Origin: Colivivens sp963626085
GTDB taxonomy: Bacteria > Bacteroidota > Bacteroidia > Bacteroidales > Bacteroidaceae
Direction of reading: 5' to 3'
DNA length: 33,034 nt
Assembly: GCA_963626085.1 (NCBI GenBank)
Contig: CAVFVJ010000010.1
Span: forward strand, 1 to 33,034
The position numbers and the translations under genes were made by a program. The notes below the pieces were generated by a model, which saw nothing but the letters and a program-made list of their open reading frames with translations, was not told the origin of the DNA and made no database searches. Numbering within the stretch: position 1 is the stretch's first letter; the number at the start of each line of letters is the position of its first letter. Below, piece by piece: positions 1 to 8,235 of this stretch.

Positions 1-54
1 TAGAGCACCTGACTGTTAATCAGGGGGTCGTTGGTTCAAGCCCATCCTGAAGCG
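1..54 (+). tRNA. tRNA-Asn (GTT), 5'-truncated by the window edge
   Basis: The anticodon arm is visible: stem CCTGA (8-12), loop CTGTTAA (13-19) with anticodon GTT at 15-17, and stem TCAGG (20-24). The variable loop GGGTC, the T arm GTTGG-TTCAAGC-CCATC (30-46), the acceptor 3' strand CTGAAGC and the discriminator G at 54 follow. The 5' acceptor strand and most of the D arm lie outside the window. CCA is not encoded. In this alignment the T stem has one apparent U-U mismatch (positions 31/45). Confidence 0.9.
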
Positions 55-58
55 CGAG

Positions 59-88
59 TCCACTGCCACGAGGGCAGTGGATTTTGGT
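59..88 (+). terminator. Intrinsic terminator after tRNA-Asn
   Basis: A 9-bp perfect stem, TCCACTGCC (59-67) with GGCAGTGGA (73-81), a 5-nt loop and a T-rich tail (82-90) lie directly behind the tRNA. It separates the tRNA from comEC, whose start is only about 20 nt further on. Confidence 0.8.
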
Positions 89-106
89 TTGCAACAATTA
101 TGAAGA

Positions 107-1573
107 ATGCGTTACGTTCTCCTGTGCATCATTTGTGGCATTTACATCACGGACAGACTCGTTGGGGTTGTCAGCTATACTGTCCCCATGCTGGCGATTG
201 TCATGGGCGTGCTGGTCTTGCTCATGTGCGCGCTCAACCATTGCCGCGCCCTCTTTGCCTTCCCGGTTGCCGTGGCACTATTCTCTCTCGTTTTCGGCTC
301 AGCCATATATTTAATAAGGTATGATGGTGTGCGCCACGCTGTGCCTATGGATGCGGTAACTGTCCGTGGAGAGGTCGTGGAAACCCCACGACAGAAGTCG
401 AAAACTGTAGCTGTGAAGGTACGTGCGGAGGGCGGAGCACTTGTGCTGTGTTACCTCACGTCGGCAGGCCGTCTGTCTATCGGTGATTCCATCTGCGCAG
501 TCGCTCCCTATGGACTGTCGCCCACCTGTGTGCTGGACAATTCGGATTCGGTGTTCGCTGTTTACCATAGTTACCTGTTCTATCAAGGGGTGTCCGCTAC
601 CTGTTACGTGCCAGAGGGGGCGTGGCGACTGACAGGAAGGGGCGGGGACGGTGTCTACTCACGTTTGCGGTTGTTACAGAACAACATTAGTGAAAGGTAC
701 GACAGTGCTGGGTTCACTGGCGATGAGGGGGCTGTCATCAGGGCGATGACAGTAGGAGACCAGACGGAAATGTCGAAGTCGTTGAGGCGACAGTTCTCCA
801 GTGCAGGGGTGAGCCATGTGCTTGCACTTTCAGGTTTCCATTTGTCGGTCATCTACATGCTACTGGACCTCTTCCTCATCAGTTTTCTTAAACCACTGAG
901 GTGGGGCTGGATTTCTGTCTTGTCTGCCGTCTTGTGCATCGTTGCTTACGTGATGATAGCCGGTGCGCCACCGTCACTGGTGAGGGCAGCCGTCATGTAT
1001 TCGATAATGCTGCTTACACGGCTTTTCAACCGTACGGTACTGTCGTTTGACTCTCTGGTGTTCTCTGCCACAGTCATGCTCATTGCAGACCCTCTATTGC
1101 TTTTCAGTGTGAGTTTCCAGTTGTCGTTCCTTTCTGTGTTCGGACTCATCACTGTCAGCAGAAGTGTCTACGGTATGATGCAAACGGGGAACATGATACT
1201 TCGGAAAATTGTGGCAAGTGTGTCGTCTACAGTTATTTGCAGTGTATTTACCTTTCCGCTGGTGGGCTATTATTTCGGCATCATACCCACACTGTCCATC
1301 GTAAGTAACTTGTTGGTGTGTCTGTTGGCAACGGCATTGATGTTCATTGCCGCTGCCTGGTGGTTGTTTTTCTTCTCCAGTACCCTACAGTCAGTCATCG
1401 GTTGGCTACTGATGTCAGTATCGTCCCTTATCACAAGCATCACCGAACAGATAGCGTCGGTGGACTGGGCAACGATAGAGTGGCATCCCGACCGGTTGGG
1501 GGTATTTCTGTGCTATGCGTCGCTGTTGGTCGTATGGCTGTTAATCCGCCGTATCAATCCGCATGTAGCATAG
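107..1573 (+). CDS. comEC: ComEC/Rec2-type DNA uptake channel protein, short form
   Basis: 488 aa, polytopic membrane protein. ComEC carries single-stranded DNA across the inner membrane during natural transformation. Residues 1-70 contain hydrophobic helices, followed by a DUF4131-like soluble beta region (about 80-175). The Competence domain follows, with the hallmark ALSGFHLS at 240-247, GAPPSLVRAAVM at about 286-297 and many transmembrane segments up to residue 480. The protein ends in RRINPHVA with no metallo-beta-lactamase nuclease domain, which longer ComEC proteins carry at the C terminus. ATG 107 is the first possible start because an in-frame TGA lies at 101-103. No good Shine-Dalgarno or -33 box is visible, so it may depend on readthrough from the tRNA or on a weak promoter. 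The last 20 bases overlap the 3' end of convergent ybeY. Confidence 0.85.
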   Translation: MRYVLLCIICGIYITDRLVGVVSYTVPMLAIVMGVLVLLMCALNHCRALFAFPVAVALFSLVFGSAIYLIRYDGVRHAVPMDAVTVRGEVVETPRQKSKTVAVKVRAEGGALVLCYLTSAGRLSIGDSICAVAPYGLSPTCVLDNSDSVFAVYHSYLFYQGVSATCYVPEGAWRLTGRGGDGVYSRLRLLQNNISERYDSAGFTGDEGAVIRAMTVGDQTEMSKSLRRQFSSAGVSHVLALSGFHLSVIYMLLDLFLISFLKPLRWGWISVLSAVLCIVAYVMIAGAPPSLVRAAVMYSIMLLTRLFNRTVLSFDSLVFSATVMLIADPLLLFSVSFQLSFLSVFGLITVSRSVYGMMQTGNMILRKIVASVSSTVICSVFTFPLVGYYFGIIPTLSIVSNLLVCLLATALMFIAAAWWLFFFSSTLQSVIGWLLMSVSSLITSITEQIASVDWATIEWHPDRLGVFLCYASLLVVWLLIRRINPHVA

Positions 1574-1973
1574 CCAGTGCTGTGTTTTCGGCAGCCTCCA
1601 TCACTTCACGCTCCCCAGGTCCCTTATCGTTGATGCCGCACAGGTGCAGAATTCCGTGTATGATTACCCGATGGAGTTCTTCTTTATAGGTTGTGTGCTG
1701 CAGGTTAGCGTTTGATTCCACAGTGTCGAGACTGATGAAGAGGTCACCGCTTATGGTGTGCTCCGTGGAGTAGTCGAACGTGATGATGTCCGTGTAGTAA
1801 TCATGCTGCAGATACTGTCGGTTGACCTCCAGTATCTTCTCGTCGCTGCAGAATATGTAGGCAATGTCGCCCGTAAGTCTGCCGTATGTGTGTGCCACAG
1901 CCCTTATCCAACTGGTTATCTCTGTCTGGTTGATGTCGGGCAGTGTCACTCCGTCACTTTGAAAGCTTATCAT
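1554..1973 (-). CDS. ybeY: Endoribonuclease YbeY (rRNA maturation factor)
   Basis: 139 aa, close to the usual 140-160. YbeY is a metal-dependent single-strand endoribonuclease needed for 16S rRNA 3'-end maturation and 70S quality control. The C-terminal motif reads HGILHLCGINDK (106-117). The family pattern is H-x3-H-x5-H. H106 and H110 are present, but the third ligand position (116) is Asp, followed by Lys117. As I recall, Bacteroidetes homologues often show this change, so it is probably a lineage variant and not inactivation. It is the last gene of the minus-strand operon. Its start overlaps the end of the S41 protease gene by 20 bases, suggesting translational coupling. Its 3' end overlaps comEC from the other strand. 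Confidence 0.92.
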   Translation of the reverse strand: MISFQSDGVTLPDINQTEITSWIRAVAHTYGRLTGDIAYIFCSDEKILEVNRQYLQHDYYTDIITFDYSTEHTISGDLFISLDTVESNANLQHTTYKEELHRVIIHGILHLCGINDKGPGEREVMEAAENTALAMLHAD

Positions 1974-3552
1974 AGAATCCCTCCTCCTTTATCGTGGCAA
2001 CGCCCTTATTGTAGATCTCGTTGGCGTTGTTGAATATCTGATAGTAGTTGTTCATGTCCCACACGTTTCGGGCTATCAGTGCCTTCAGTTGTAGTTTCAG
2101 CATCGGGTAGGTGCGTTCGAGCATGGAGTCGGTGTATTCAATGTCCGCTTTCTTTGCAAAGTCGAGGAGGAGATCCATCACGTCCCGTCCCACTTCGTAT
2201 GATGAACGGTAGTCGGCAAAGTCCTTGTACTCCTTCTTTATCTTTTTGCCGTTCTTCTCCGTGTATTTCAGACAAGTCTGTATGATACAGCTTTTGGCAG
2301 ACAACTCACGGTGGAGCGGTGTGTATTGTGTGGTGTCGAGCGGCACATACACATCGGGCATGATTCCACCGCCACCATAGACAGTGCGTCTGTTCTTTAG
2401 GGTGAGGTATTTCAGTGAGTCTGCGAAATGGATGCTGTCGGGATTGGTCAGCTCACCAGTCTTTAGCCGTTCCAGCATGTCCTTGTTGTAATCCTCGCTC
2501 TTGCCCTTCTCGTACGGTTTCTGTATGCAGCGTCCCGAAGGACTGTAATAGTGGGCAGTGGTGAGACGAATCATAGAACCGTCGGGCAGGTCGATGGGGC
2601 GCTGCACCAGTCCTTTACCGAACGAGCGTCTGCCGACAACCAGTCCACGGTCGTTGTCCTGTATTGCTCCCGACACGATTTCGGCAGCCGAGGCAGTGTA
2701 GCTGTCGATAAGCACCACCACGCGTCCTGTCTTGAACATTCCGTGGCCGTCTGCCCTGTATTCCCTCCGTGGCATTGCCCTTCCCTCGGTGAACACGATG
2801 AGGTCGCCCTTGTCGAGGAACGTGTTGCTTACCTCTATGGCAGCCTGGAGGTAACCACCGCTGTTCGACTGCAAGTCGAGCACGAGGTCGGTCATTCCAT
2901 GGTCTTTCAACTTGTGTATCGCCCCGGAGAACTCCTGCGGTGTTGTAGCCCCGAAGCTGGTGATGCGCACGTAACCAGTTGTGGAGTCAATCATGTATGT
3001 GGCGTCGATGGAGTAGACAGGAATCTTACCTCGGGTCACAGTGAAGTTATGCAGTCCCTTGACCCCCTCACGCATGATTCCAAGTTTGACTTTCGACCCC
3101 TTCGGGCCGCGCAACTTACGTTTGATGTCATCCGTGGTCAGTTTCTGTCCTGCGATGGAGGTGTCGTTGACCGTGATGATACGGTCGCCGGCAAGGATTC
3201 CCACTTTCTCCGACGGACCGTCGCTCACGGGCTGTACCACTACCAGAGTGTCCTCCACCATATTATATTGTACACCGATGCCCTCGAAGTTACCTTCGAG
3301 CGGTTCAGTCAGTGCCTTCACGTCCTTTGCCGGAGTGTAGACCGAGTGAGGGTCGAGCTGTTTCAGCATTCCGTTGATGGCGTCCTCCACCACCTTGTTT
3401 TCGTCCACACTGTCCACATAAAGCTGGTTGATGGCAGACTCCGTCAAGAGCAGTTTGTGCAGTGGACTGTTGTTGAACTGGTTGTTAGTGTTCTGTGCCG
3501 TCACGCTCAATGCAGCGAGCAAGGCAACGGTTGCCAGTGATATCCGTTTCAT
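1954..3552 (-). CDS. S41 family C-terminal processing protease (CtpA/Tsp type)
   Basis: 532 aa with an N-terminal signal peptide (MKRISLATVALLAALSVTAQ), so it acts in the periplasm or envelope. Domains in order are an N-terminal helical segment (30-85), a PDZ domain (about 87-175, beginning EGNFEGIGVQYN) and the S41 catalytic core. The nucleophile is Ser288 in SYTASAAEI and the general base is Lys313 in SFGKGLVQ. Their 25-residue spacing equals that of plant D1 processing protease. The family cleaves C-terminal tails of envelope proteins. The C-terminal 130 residues form a helical extension usual for Bacteroidetes members. Only 4 nt separate it from coaD upstream, and its end overlaps ybeY. 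Confidence 0.92.
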   Translation of the reverse strand: MKRISLATVALLAALSVTAQNTNNQFNNSPLHKLLLTESAINQLYVDSVDENKVVEDAINGMLKQLDPHSVYTPAKDVKALTEPLEGNFEGIGVQYNMVEDTLVVVQPVSDGPSEKVGILAGDRIITVNDTSIAGQKLTTDDIKRKLRGPKGSKVKLGIMREGVKGLHNFTVTRGKIPVYSIDATYMIDSTTGYVRITSFGATTPQEFSGAIHKLKDHGMTDLVLDLQSNSGGYLQAAIEVSNTFLDKGDLIVFTEGRAMPRREYRADGHGMFKTGRVVVLIDSYTASAAEIVSGAIQDNDRGLVVGRRSFGKGLVQRPIDLPDGSMIRLTTAHYYSPSGRCIQKPYEKGKSEDYNKDMLERLKTGELTNPDSIHFADSLKYLTLKNRRTVYGGGGIMPDVYVPLDTTQYTPLHRELSAKSCIIQTCLKYTEKNGKKIKKEYKDFADYRSSYEVGRDVMDLLLDFAKKADIEYTDSMLERTYPMLKLQLKALIARNVWDMNNYYQIFNNANEIYNKGVATIKEEGFYDKLSK

Positions 3553-3556
3553 ATTG

Positions 3557-4018
3557 TCAGCCTTTCTTTATATCGATGGTTGCCGGGAGGAAACGACTTA
3601 CGTCCTTCCCGTAATGTATCAGTTCGCGCACTATACTGGAACTGACGCACGCATATTTCTCTTCAGTTATTACCAGTAAGGTCTCGATTCCAGTGAGCTG
3701 ACGGTTCACGTCCGCCATCTGTCGCTCATATTCGAAGTCCTTGCAGTCCCTGACCCCACGCAGAAGGTGCGTTGCCCCCACTTCCTTTGCGAAGTCGGTA
3801 GTCAGTCCTTCATAGTGTGCGACCCTCACCTTTGGCTCGTCCGCATAAATCTTCCTGATGTACTTCAGACGGAACTCCAAAGGGAACAGCGTCTTCTTTC
3901 CCTCGTTCATGCCGATGGCTATGATAGTCTCGTCCGCAAGGTCAAGGGTTCGGTCGACTATTGACTTATGTCCAAGAGTGAAGGGGTCAAAGCTACCGGC
4001 AAACAACAGTCTTCTCAT
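3557..4018 (-). CDS. coaD: Pantetheine-phosphate adenylyltransferase
   Basis: 153 aa, normal length for CoaD, the penultimate step of coenzyme A synthesis (4'-phosphopantetheine + ATP to dephospho-CoA + PPi). The nucleotidyltransferase signature GSFDPFTLGH (8-17) contains the T/HxGH motif as TLGH. A second ATP-contact motif, SSSIVREL, lies near residue 130. The substrate-binding region LLRGVRDCKDFEYE is also present. The start codon overlaps the parE stop by 4 bases (ATGA), indicating coupled translation. The linkage to topoisomerase IV carries no obvious functional meaning. Confidence 0.95.
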   Translation of the reverse strand: MRRLLFAGSFDPFTLGHKSIVDRTLDLADETIIAIGMNEGKKTLFPLEFRLKYIRKIYADEPKVRVAHYEGLTTDFAKEVGATHLLRGVRDCKDFEYERQMADVNRQLTGIETLLVITEEKYACVSSSIVRELIHYGKDVSRFLPATIDIKKG

Positions 4019-5997
4019 TCCTCGTCCTCCTCTGCCATTTCAGTGTCCGCCTCTGGCTTGTCCTCCTCAATCACCAGGTTGTTGATGATGAAGTTCTGTC
4101 GCTCTATAGTGTTCTTGCCCATGTAGTATTCGAGCAATTCCTGCACCTTGTCCGTCTTCTTCAGAGTCACCTGCTCCAGTCTCATGTCAGAGCCGATGAA
4201 GTTCTTGAACTCTTCGGGTGAAATCTCACCGAGTCCTTTGAATCGTGTTATTTCAGGGTCGGGACTCAACGACTGGATGGCGTTCTGGCGTTCCTCCTCA
4301 GAGTAGCAGTAGAGGGTTACAAAGTCGCTCTTGTCGTCCGCCTTGTCTTTGCCCAACTGTTCCAACACAGTCTTTTTTATCTTTTTCTTACGGTTGCGCA
4401 CGCGGAAGAGTGGTGTCTGCAGTATGTACACGTGTCCCTTCCTTATCAGTTCGGGGAAGAACTGCAGGAAGAACGTGATCATGAGCAGACGGATATGCAT
4501 TCCGTCTACATCCGCATCGGTAGCCACAATCACTTTGTTGTACCTCAGTCCGTCGATGCCGTCTTCTATGTTGAGCGCAGCCTGCAAGAGGTTGAACTCC
4601 TCGTTCTCATACACAATCTTCTTGGTCAGTCCGTAGGCGTTGAGCGGCTTGCCCCTCAGCGAGAACACAGCCTGCGTCTCCACATCACGGCTCTTAGTGA
4701 TACTTCCGCTGGCTGAGTCGCCCTCGGTGATGAAGATGCAACTGTCCTCCTTCTTCTCTCCCTTAGCATCGTTCAGGTGCACCCTACAGTCACGCAGTTT
4801 CCTGTTGTGCAGGTTGGCTTTCTTGGCACGCTCGCGCGCCAGTTTGGTGACACCAGCGATGGCCTTGCGGTCGCGCTCGTTCTCCTGGATCTTCTGTTGA
4901 ATGGTTTCCGACACGTCCAAGTGCTTGTGGAGATAGTTGTCGACCTCTGTCTTCACGAAGTCGCCGACAAACTTGTTCACACTGATGCCTCCATTGGGTT
5001 CCATGGTGAGTGAGCCCAACTTTATTTTCGTCTGGCTCTCGAACTGTGGCTCCTGTATGTTGATGGCTATTGCCGCCACGATACCGTTGCGTATGTCCGC
5101 ATACTCATAATTCTTGTTGAAGAACTCCTTGATTGTACGTGCAATGTGCTCCTTGAATGCACTTTGGTGCGTTCCTCCCTGTGTGGTGTGCTGACCGTTC
5201 ACGAATGAGTGGTACTCCTCACCATACTGTTGGTTGGTGTGGGTGAAGGCAATCTCGATGTCCTCGCCCTTGAGGTGTATGATGTCGTAGAGGGGAGTCG
5301 TGTCCATCGTGTCTACCAGCAGGTCCTTCAGCCCGTTTCGGCTTAGGATGCGCCGTCCGTTGTAGTGGATTTCAAGTCCAGTGTTCAGGTAGGTGTAGTT
5401 GCGGAGCATGGTCTCCACGAACTCAGTACGAAACTGGTAGCCCATGAAGAGGGTGTTGTCCGGCTCGAAGTAGACGTATGTGCCCGATTCCTCCTGTGAC
5501 GGTTCCGTCTTGTCGTCTATGAGGATGCCTCTCTGGAACTTCACTTCCCTCGCCTTGCCGTCGCGGTAGCTCCGTACCGTGAAGTTGGAACTGAGTGCAT
5601 TGACCGCTTTCGTACCGACACCATTCAGTCCGACACTCTTCTTGAACGCCTTGGAATCGTACTTGCCTCCAGTGTTGAGCATACTGACTGCCTCCACCAG
5701 TTTCCCCTGCGGTATTCCTCGTCCGAAGTCACGCACGCTCACTGCCTTCCCTTCGGTGATGTCCACCTCGATGCGCTTGCCGGCGTTCATCTTGAATTCA
5801 TCGATAGAGTTGTCTATTATCTCCTTCAGCAGGACGTATATGCCGTCCTCCTCATGCGAGCCGTCGCCCAACCGTCCAATGTACATGCCCGGTCGGGTGC
5901 GCACATGATCCATGTCGCTTAGGTGTCGTATGTTGTCGTCGGTATACTCCACCTGCTCCGTGTATTCCTTTTCTTTCTCTTCTGTATCTGTTGTCAT
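4015..5997 (-). CDS. parE: DNA topoisomerase IV subunit B
   Basis: 660 aa, type IIA topoisomerase ATPase subunit, which pairs with ParC to decatenate daughter chromosomes. The GHKL ATPase domain shows E59 and N63 in KEIIDNSIDEF, GRGIP (92-96) and GLNGVGTKAVNALS (123-136). The transducer domain has the QTK loop at 322-324. The TOPRIM domain carries EGDSASG (425-431) and DADVDG (494-499), which bind Mg2+ for strand cleavage. The motif RPGMYIG lies at 36-41. It resembles the Bacteroidetes ParE subgroup more than GyrB, and the C terminus is acidic (TEMAEEDEE). It lies 40 nt downstream of the GNAT-like gene and probably shares its promoter. Confidence 0.93.
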   Translation of the reverse strand: MTTDTEEKEKEYTEQVEYTDDNIRHLSDMDHVRTRPGMYIGRLGDGSHEEDGIYVLLKEIIDNSIDEFKMNAGKRIEVDITEGKAVSVRDFGRGIPQGKLVEAVSMLNTGGKYDSKAFKKSVGLNGVGTKAVNALSSNFTVRSYRDGKAREVKFQRGILIDDKTEPSQEESGTYVYFEPDNTLFMGYQFRTEFVETMLRNYTYLNTGLEIHYNGRRILSRNGLKDLLVDTMDTTPLYDIIHLKGEDIEIAFTHTNQQYGEEYHSFVNGQHTTQGGTHQSAFKEHIARTIKEFFNKNYEYADIRNGIVAAIAINIQEPQFESQTKIKLGSLTMEPNGGISVNKFVGDFVKTEVDNYLHKHLDVSETIQQKIQENERDRKAIAGVTKLARERAKKANLHNRKLRDCRVHLNDAKGEKKEDSCIFITEGDSASGSITKSRDVETQAVFSLRGKPLNAYGLTKKIVYENEEFNLLQAALNIEDGIDGLRYNKVIVATDADVDGMHIRLLMITFFLQFFPELIRKGHVYILQTPLFRVRNRKKKIKKTVLEQLGKDKADDKSDFVTLYCYSEEERQNAIQSLSPDPEITRFKGLGEISPEEFKNFIGSDMRLEQVTLKKTDKVQELLEYYMGKNTIERQNFIINNLVIEEDKPEADTEMAEEDEE

Positions 5998-6037
5998 TTC
6001 GGTCCTTTCCTACTTCCCTATCCTTTTGTGTTGTGCG

Positions 6038-7174
6038 TCAGAGCGGTTTGCTGAAGCATCTCCTGCGTTTGTGCTGTCTGCGCTCGAAGTAGATCCACTG
6101 CGACTGCACCTTGTTGTTAGTCTCCAACTCGGGGTTGGTCTCCACGTATTTGTAGCCTTCCGCTATGTAGTTGGGCAGAAGGTCGTAGAAGAGCACTGCG
6201 TTGATCCCCTTTCCCTGATATTCAGGTAGGATACCAACGAGCATCAAGTCGATCGTGTCGGGTTTCTTCCATTTCAGAGCCTTCAACAAGTGGAACCAAC
6301 CGAAGGGGAACAGTCTGCCCTTCGCCTTCTGCAATGCTTTTGAGAGTGAGGGCATGGAGATGCCCACACAGATGAGTTTGCCGTCGGCATCCGTGATGAG
6401 CGACACCAGCTTGAGGTCGATGAACGGCAGGTAAATCTTCACGTATTGGTCAATCTGTCTGTCGCTGAGCTCTGAGTAGCCGAACAGTGGTTTGAACGCC
6501 TCGTTGATTACCTGGAATATCTCCTTGCCGTAGTCTTTACGCAGTTTGCTTCTGGAGGTGTACCTCTTTATCTGCAAACCGTATTTCTCGATGACAATGC
6601 GCGCAATGCGGTCCAGCCTCTCGGGCATTCCAGTCTCTCTCGGCACAGTCATCAGCAGTTCCACCCAGTCTGCTTCCTTTCCGAAGCCCAGCGCCTCGAT
6701 GTGTTTCGGGTAGTAGGGGTAGTTGTATATAGTTGCGTTAGTGCTCAGTTCCTCGAATCCTTCGATAAGCATACCCTCTGCGTCCATGTCGGTGAATCCG
6801 AGCGGACCTTGTATGGAGTCCATGCCTTTGTCTCTTCCCCATGCCTCTACAGCTTCTATCAGAGCCTTACTGACGTCCATATCATCGATGAAATCGATAT
6901 ATCCGAAACGTACAGTCTTCAACTCCCACCGTTTGTTGGCTTTGTGGTTGATTATTCCTGCCACCCTGCCAGCGAGTTTGCCGTCCTTGTAGGCGAGGTA
7001 ATACACTGCCTCGCAGAACTCCATCGCGGGGTTCTTGTCGGAGAAGGTCACAAGCATGTCTTCGTAGATGTCAGGAACTGAATAGGGATTGTCTTTGTAT
7101 AGTTCGTAGTTGAAGTGGATGAACCTCTTCAGGTCCTTCTTCGTCTCTACCTTCCTTATTTCGATTTTACTCAT
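6038..7174 (-). CDS. GNAT-superfamily-like protein, function unknown
   Basis: 378 aa from ATG 7174. A further in-frame ATG at 7216 lies upstream of the predicted -7 box and cannot be in the mRNA. The N-terminal half starts with a short beta strand and helix (IEIRKVETKKDLKRFIHF), and the region around residues 90-160 contains GPLGFTDMDAEGMLIEGF. The C-terminal half ends in a typical acetyl-CoA-binding motif A, GILPEYQGKGINAVLF (about 314-329). I recognise it as a conserved Bacteroidetes family sometimes annotated as N-acetyltransferase and sometimes, without support, as GTP cyclohydrolase. The substrate is unknown. The C terminus is strongly basic (RRQHKRRR). It is the promoter-proximal gene of the operon leading into parE. 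Confidence 0.75.
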   Translation of the reverse strand: MSKIEIRKVETKKDLKRFIHFNYELYKDNPYSVPDIYEDMLVTFSDKNPAMEFCEAVYYLAYKDGKLAGRVAGIINHKANKRWELKTVRFGYIDFIDDMDVSKALIEAVEAWGRDKGMDSIQGPLGFTDMDAEGMLIEGFEELSTNATIYNYPYYPKHIEALGFGKEADWVELLMTVPRETGMPERLDRIARIVIEKYGLQIKRYTSRSKLRKDYGKEIFQVINEAFKPLFGYSELSDRQIDQYVKIYLPFIDLKLVSLITDADGKLICVGISMPSLSKALQKAKGRLFPFGWFHLLKALKWKKPDTIDLMLVGILPEYQGKGINAVLFYDLLPNYIAEGYKYVETNPELETNNKVQSQWIYFERRQHKRRRCFSKPL

Positions 7175-7195
7175 CTTATTTACGCTATTATTCTG

Positions 7196-7227
7196 CAAAG
7201 ATACAAATAAAAACAAAACGGAACAGA
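7196..7227 (-). promoter_or_regulatory. Bacteroidetes-type promoter for the GNAT-parE-coaD-protease-ybeY operon
   Basis: On the minus strand a perfect -7 box TATCTTTG (7203-7196) is preceded after 20 nt by TCTG (7227-7224), a 3-of-4 match to the -33 box TTTG. Transcription should begin near 7189, leaving a leader of about 15 nt before ATG 7174. Confidence 0.65.
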
Positions 7228-7292
7228 CCTTTGATGTTTATTAACTACTGGAAGGTGGGATGATTGAAGTATAAAACGATGGTTACAAAAAA

Positions 7293-7339
7293 GTCCAGCT
7301 TGATGACTGACCGTCATCAGGCTGGACACCTTTTTTTTT
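7293..7339. terminator. Strong bidirectional intrinsic terminator
   Basis: A 15-bp stem with one G-U pair (7293-7307 with 7313-7327) and a 5-nt loop. Nine T's (7331-7339) follow on the plus strand. On the minus strand the stem is followed by six T's (complement of 7287-7292). The only upstream transcription is on the minus strand, from the secreted-protein cassette, so its natural use is to insulate the GNAT-parE operon from that cassette. Confidence 0.85.
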
Positions 7340-7421
7340 GTTTTGCCACTTGAGCCCTTCTGTGCTTTGGGTTATGGAGCACCTAAAGACCCAAGTTTAA
7401 GAGATGCACATTATGCGTATC

Positions 7422-8201
7422 TTATTTTTCTGCGACTGGACGAATAGCGTATCCTCCGAAACGAAGGGTTTTGCTATCACTAGTGGTGTAACTGTCGAAA
7501 TAAAGGTTAAAGGCGAAGCGTCCAGTTGATGAATCGAGTGAAGTGGACCAATAGCCTCCGTTGACTTTCGTATTGCGGATATTATCCCCGTAGTAAAAGC
7601 CTACAGCTGGCATAAATATCGAATTGCCGTTCTTAGTACTGGTGACCTTATAGCCTTCTACCTCAGAACCTGATGAGTTTGTCTGACTTGTCCAAGTCCA
7701 TGTGCAGTTGTTGTTGTCACGAAGTTCAGCAAACTCGTTAATAGTGGGCATACGGCATGAGTCACCCCAGTTAACGTAGGCTGCATCGTCTTCCTTATCG
7801 AGAACAGTTTTGCCATCGGTAGAGTTATACTTGGTTAAATTGTCTTCTGAGGTACCATACTTGTAGGTCTCCCATGTATATCTAGACTTGGAGGTAGTCT
7901 CACCCCACGCAAAATACTTTCCATAGTCTGCAGCTGACTCTGCGTCGATATTTGTTTCAGCCCAAAGCAGACCGCTTGGTAAACCGAGGTCCACGAACTT
8001 GTGACCATTAACTGTTATGTAGGATGGAGAGTCTTCTTTTGAAGTGGTAGAGAAGGATACGGAGTCTACTTCTGACGTTGTGAATTCTTCAACAGTACCG
8101 TCGGTCTTGTAAACCTTCATCTTGGTTGTTGTCTGTGCCGAAACGGTTGTGAACTGTGCAGCTAAAAGCACGCCGCACAAAAGGGTAAATATCTTTCGCA
8201 T
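7422..8201 (-). CDS. Secreted protein with FISUMP-like domain
   Basis: 259 aa. A signal peptide (1-22, ending TTVSA) is followed by a short module MKVYKTDGTVEEF...EVDSVSF (28-50), found in many Prevotella surface proteins. The rest (62-257) matches the repeated domain known as the Fibrobacter succinogenes major paralogous domain: VDLGLPSGLLWAETN (70-84), YFAWGET, a WGDSCRMPT block near 145-153, EFAELRDN, GNSIFMPAVGF, GGYWSTS and a terminal GYAIRPV. Its biochemical role is unknown; it is thought to be an extracellular adhesion or lectin-like module. No lipobox or C-terminal sorting domain is evident. It lies 34 nt downstream of the next gene upstream, probably co-transcribed, with an 11-nt A tract before the start. 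Confidence 0.75.
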   Translation of the reverse strand: MRKIFTLLCGVLLAAQFTTVSAQTTTKMKVYKTDGTVEEFTTSEVDSVSFSTTSKEDSPSYITVNGHKFVDLGLPSGLLWAETNIDAESAADYGKYFAWGETTSKSRYTWETYKYGTSEDNLTKYNSTDGKTVLDKEDDAAYVNWGDSCRMPTINEFAELRDNNNCTWTWTSQTNSSGSEVEGYKVTSTKNGNSIFMPAVGFYYGDNIRNTKVNGGYWSTSLDSSTGRFAFNLYFDSYTTSDSKTLRFGGYAIRPVAEK

Positions 8202-8235
8202 AATCTGTATATGTTTTTTTTTTTGATTTTGTTGG

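Noticed and set aside
2551..3540. A 329-codon plus-strand frame opposite the S41 protease gene
   Set aside because: It is fully antisense to a protease with intact catalytic residues, and its translation is His/Val/Cys-rich without any motif.
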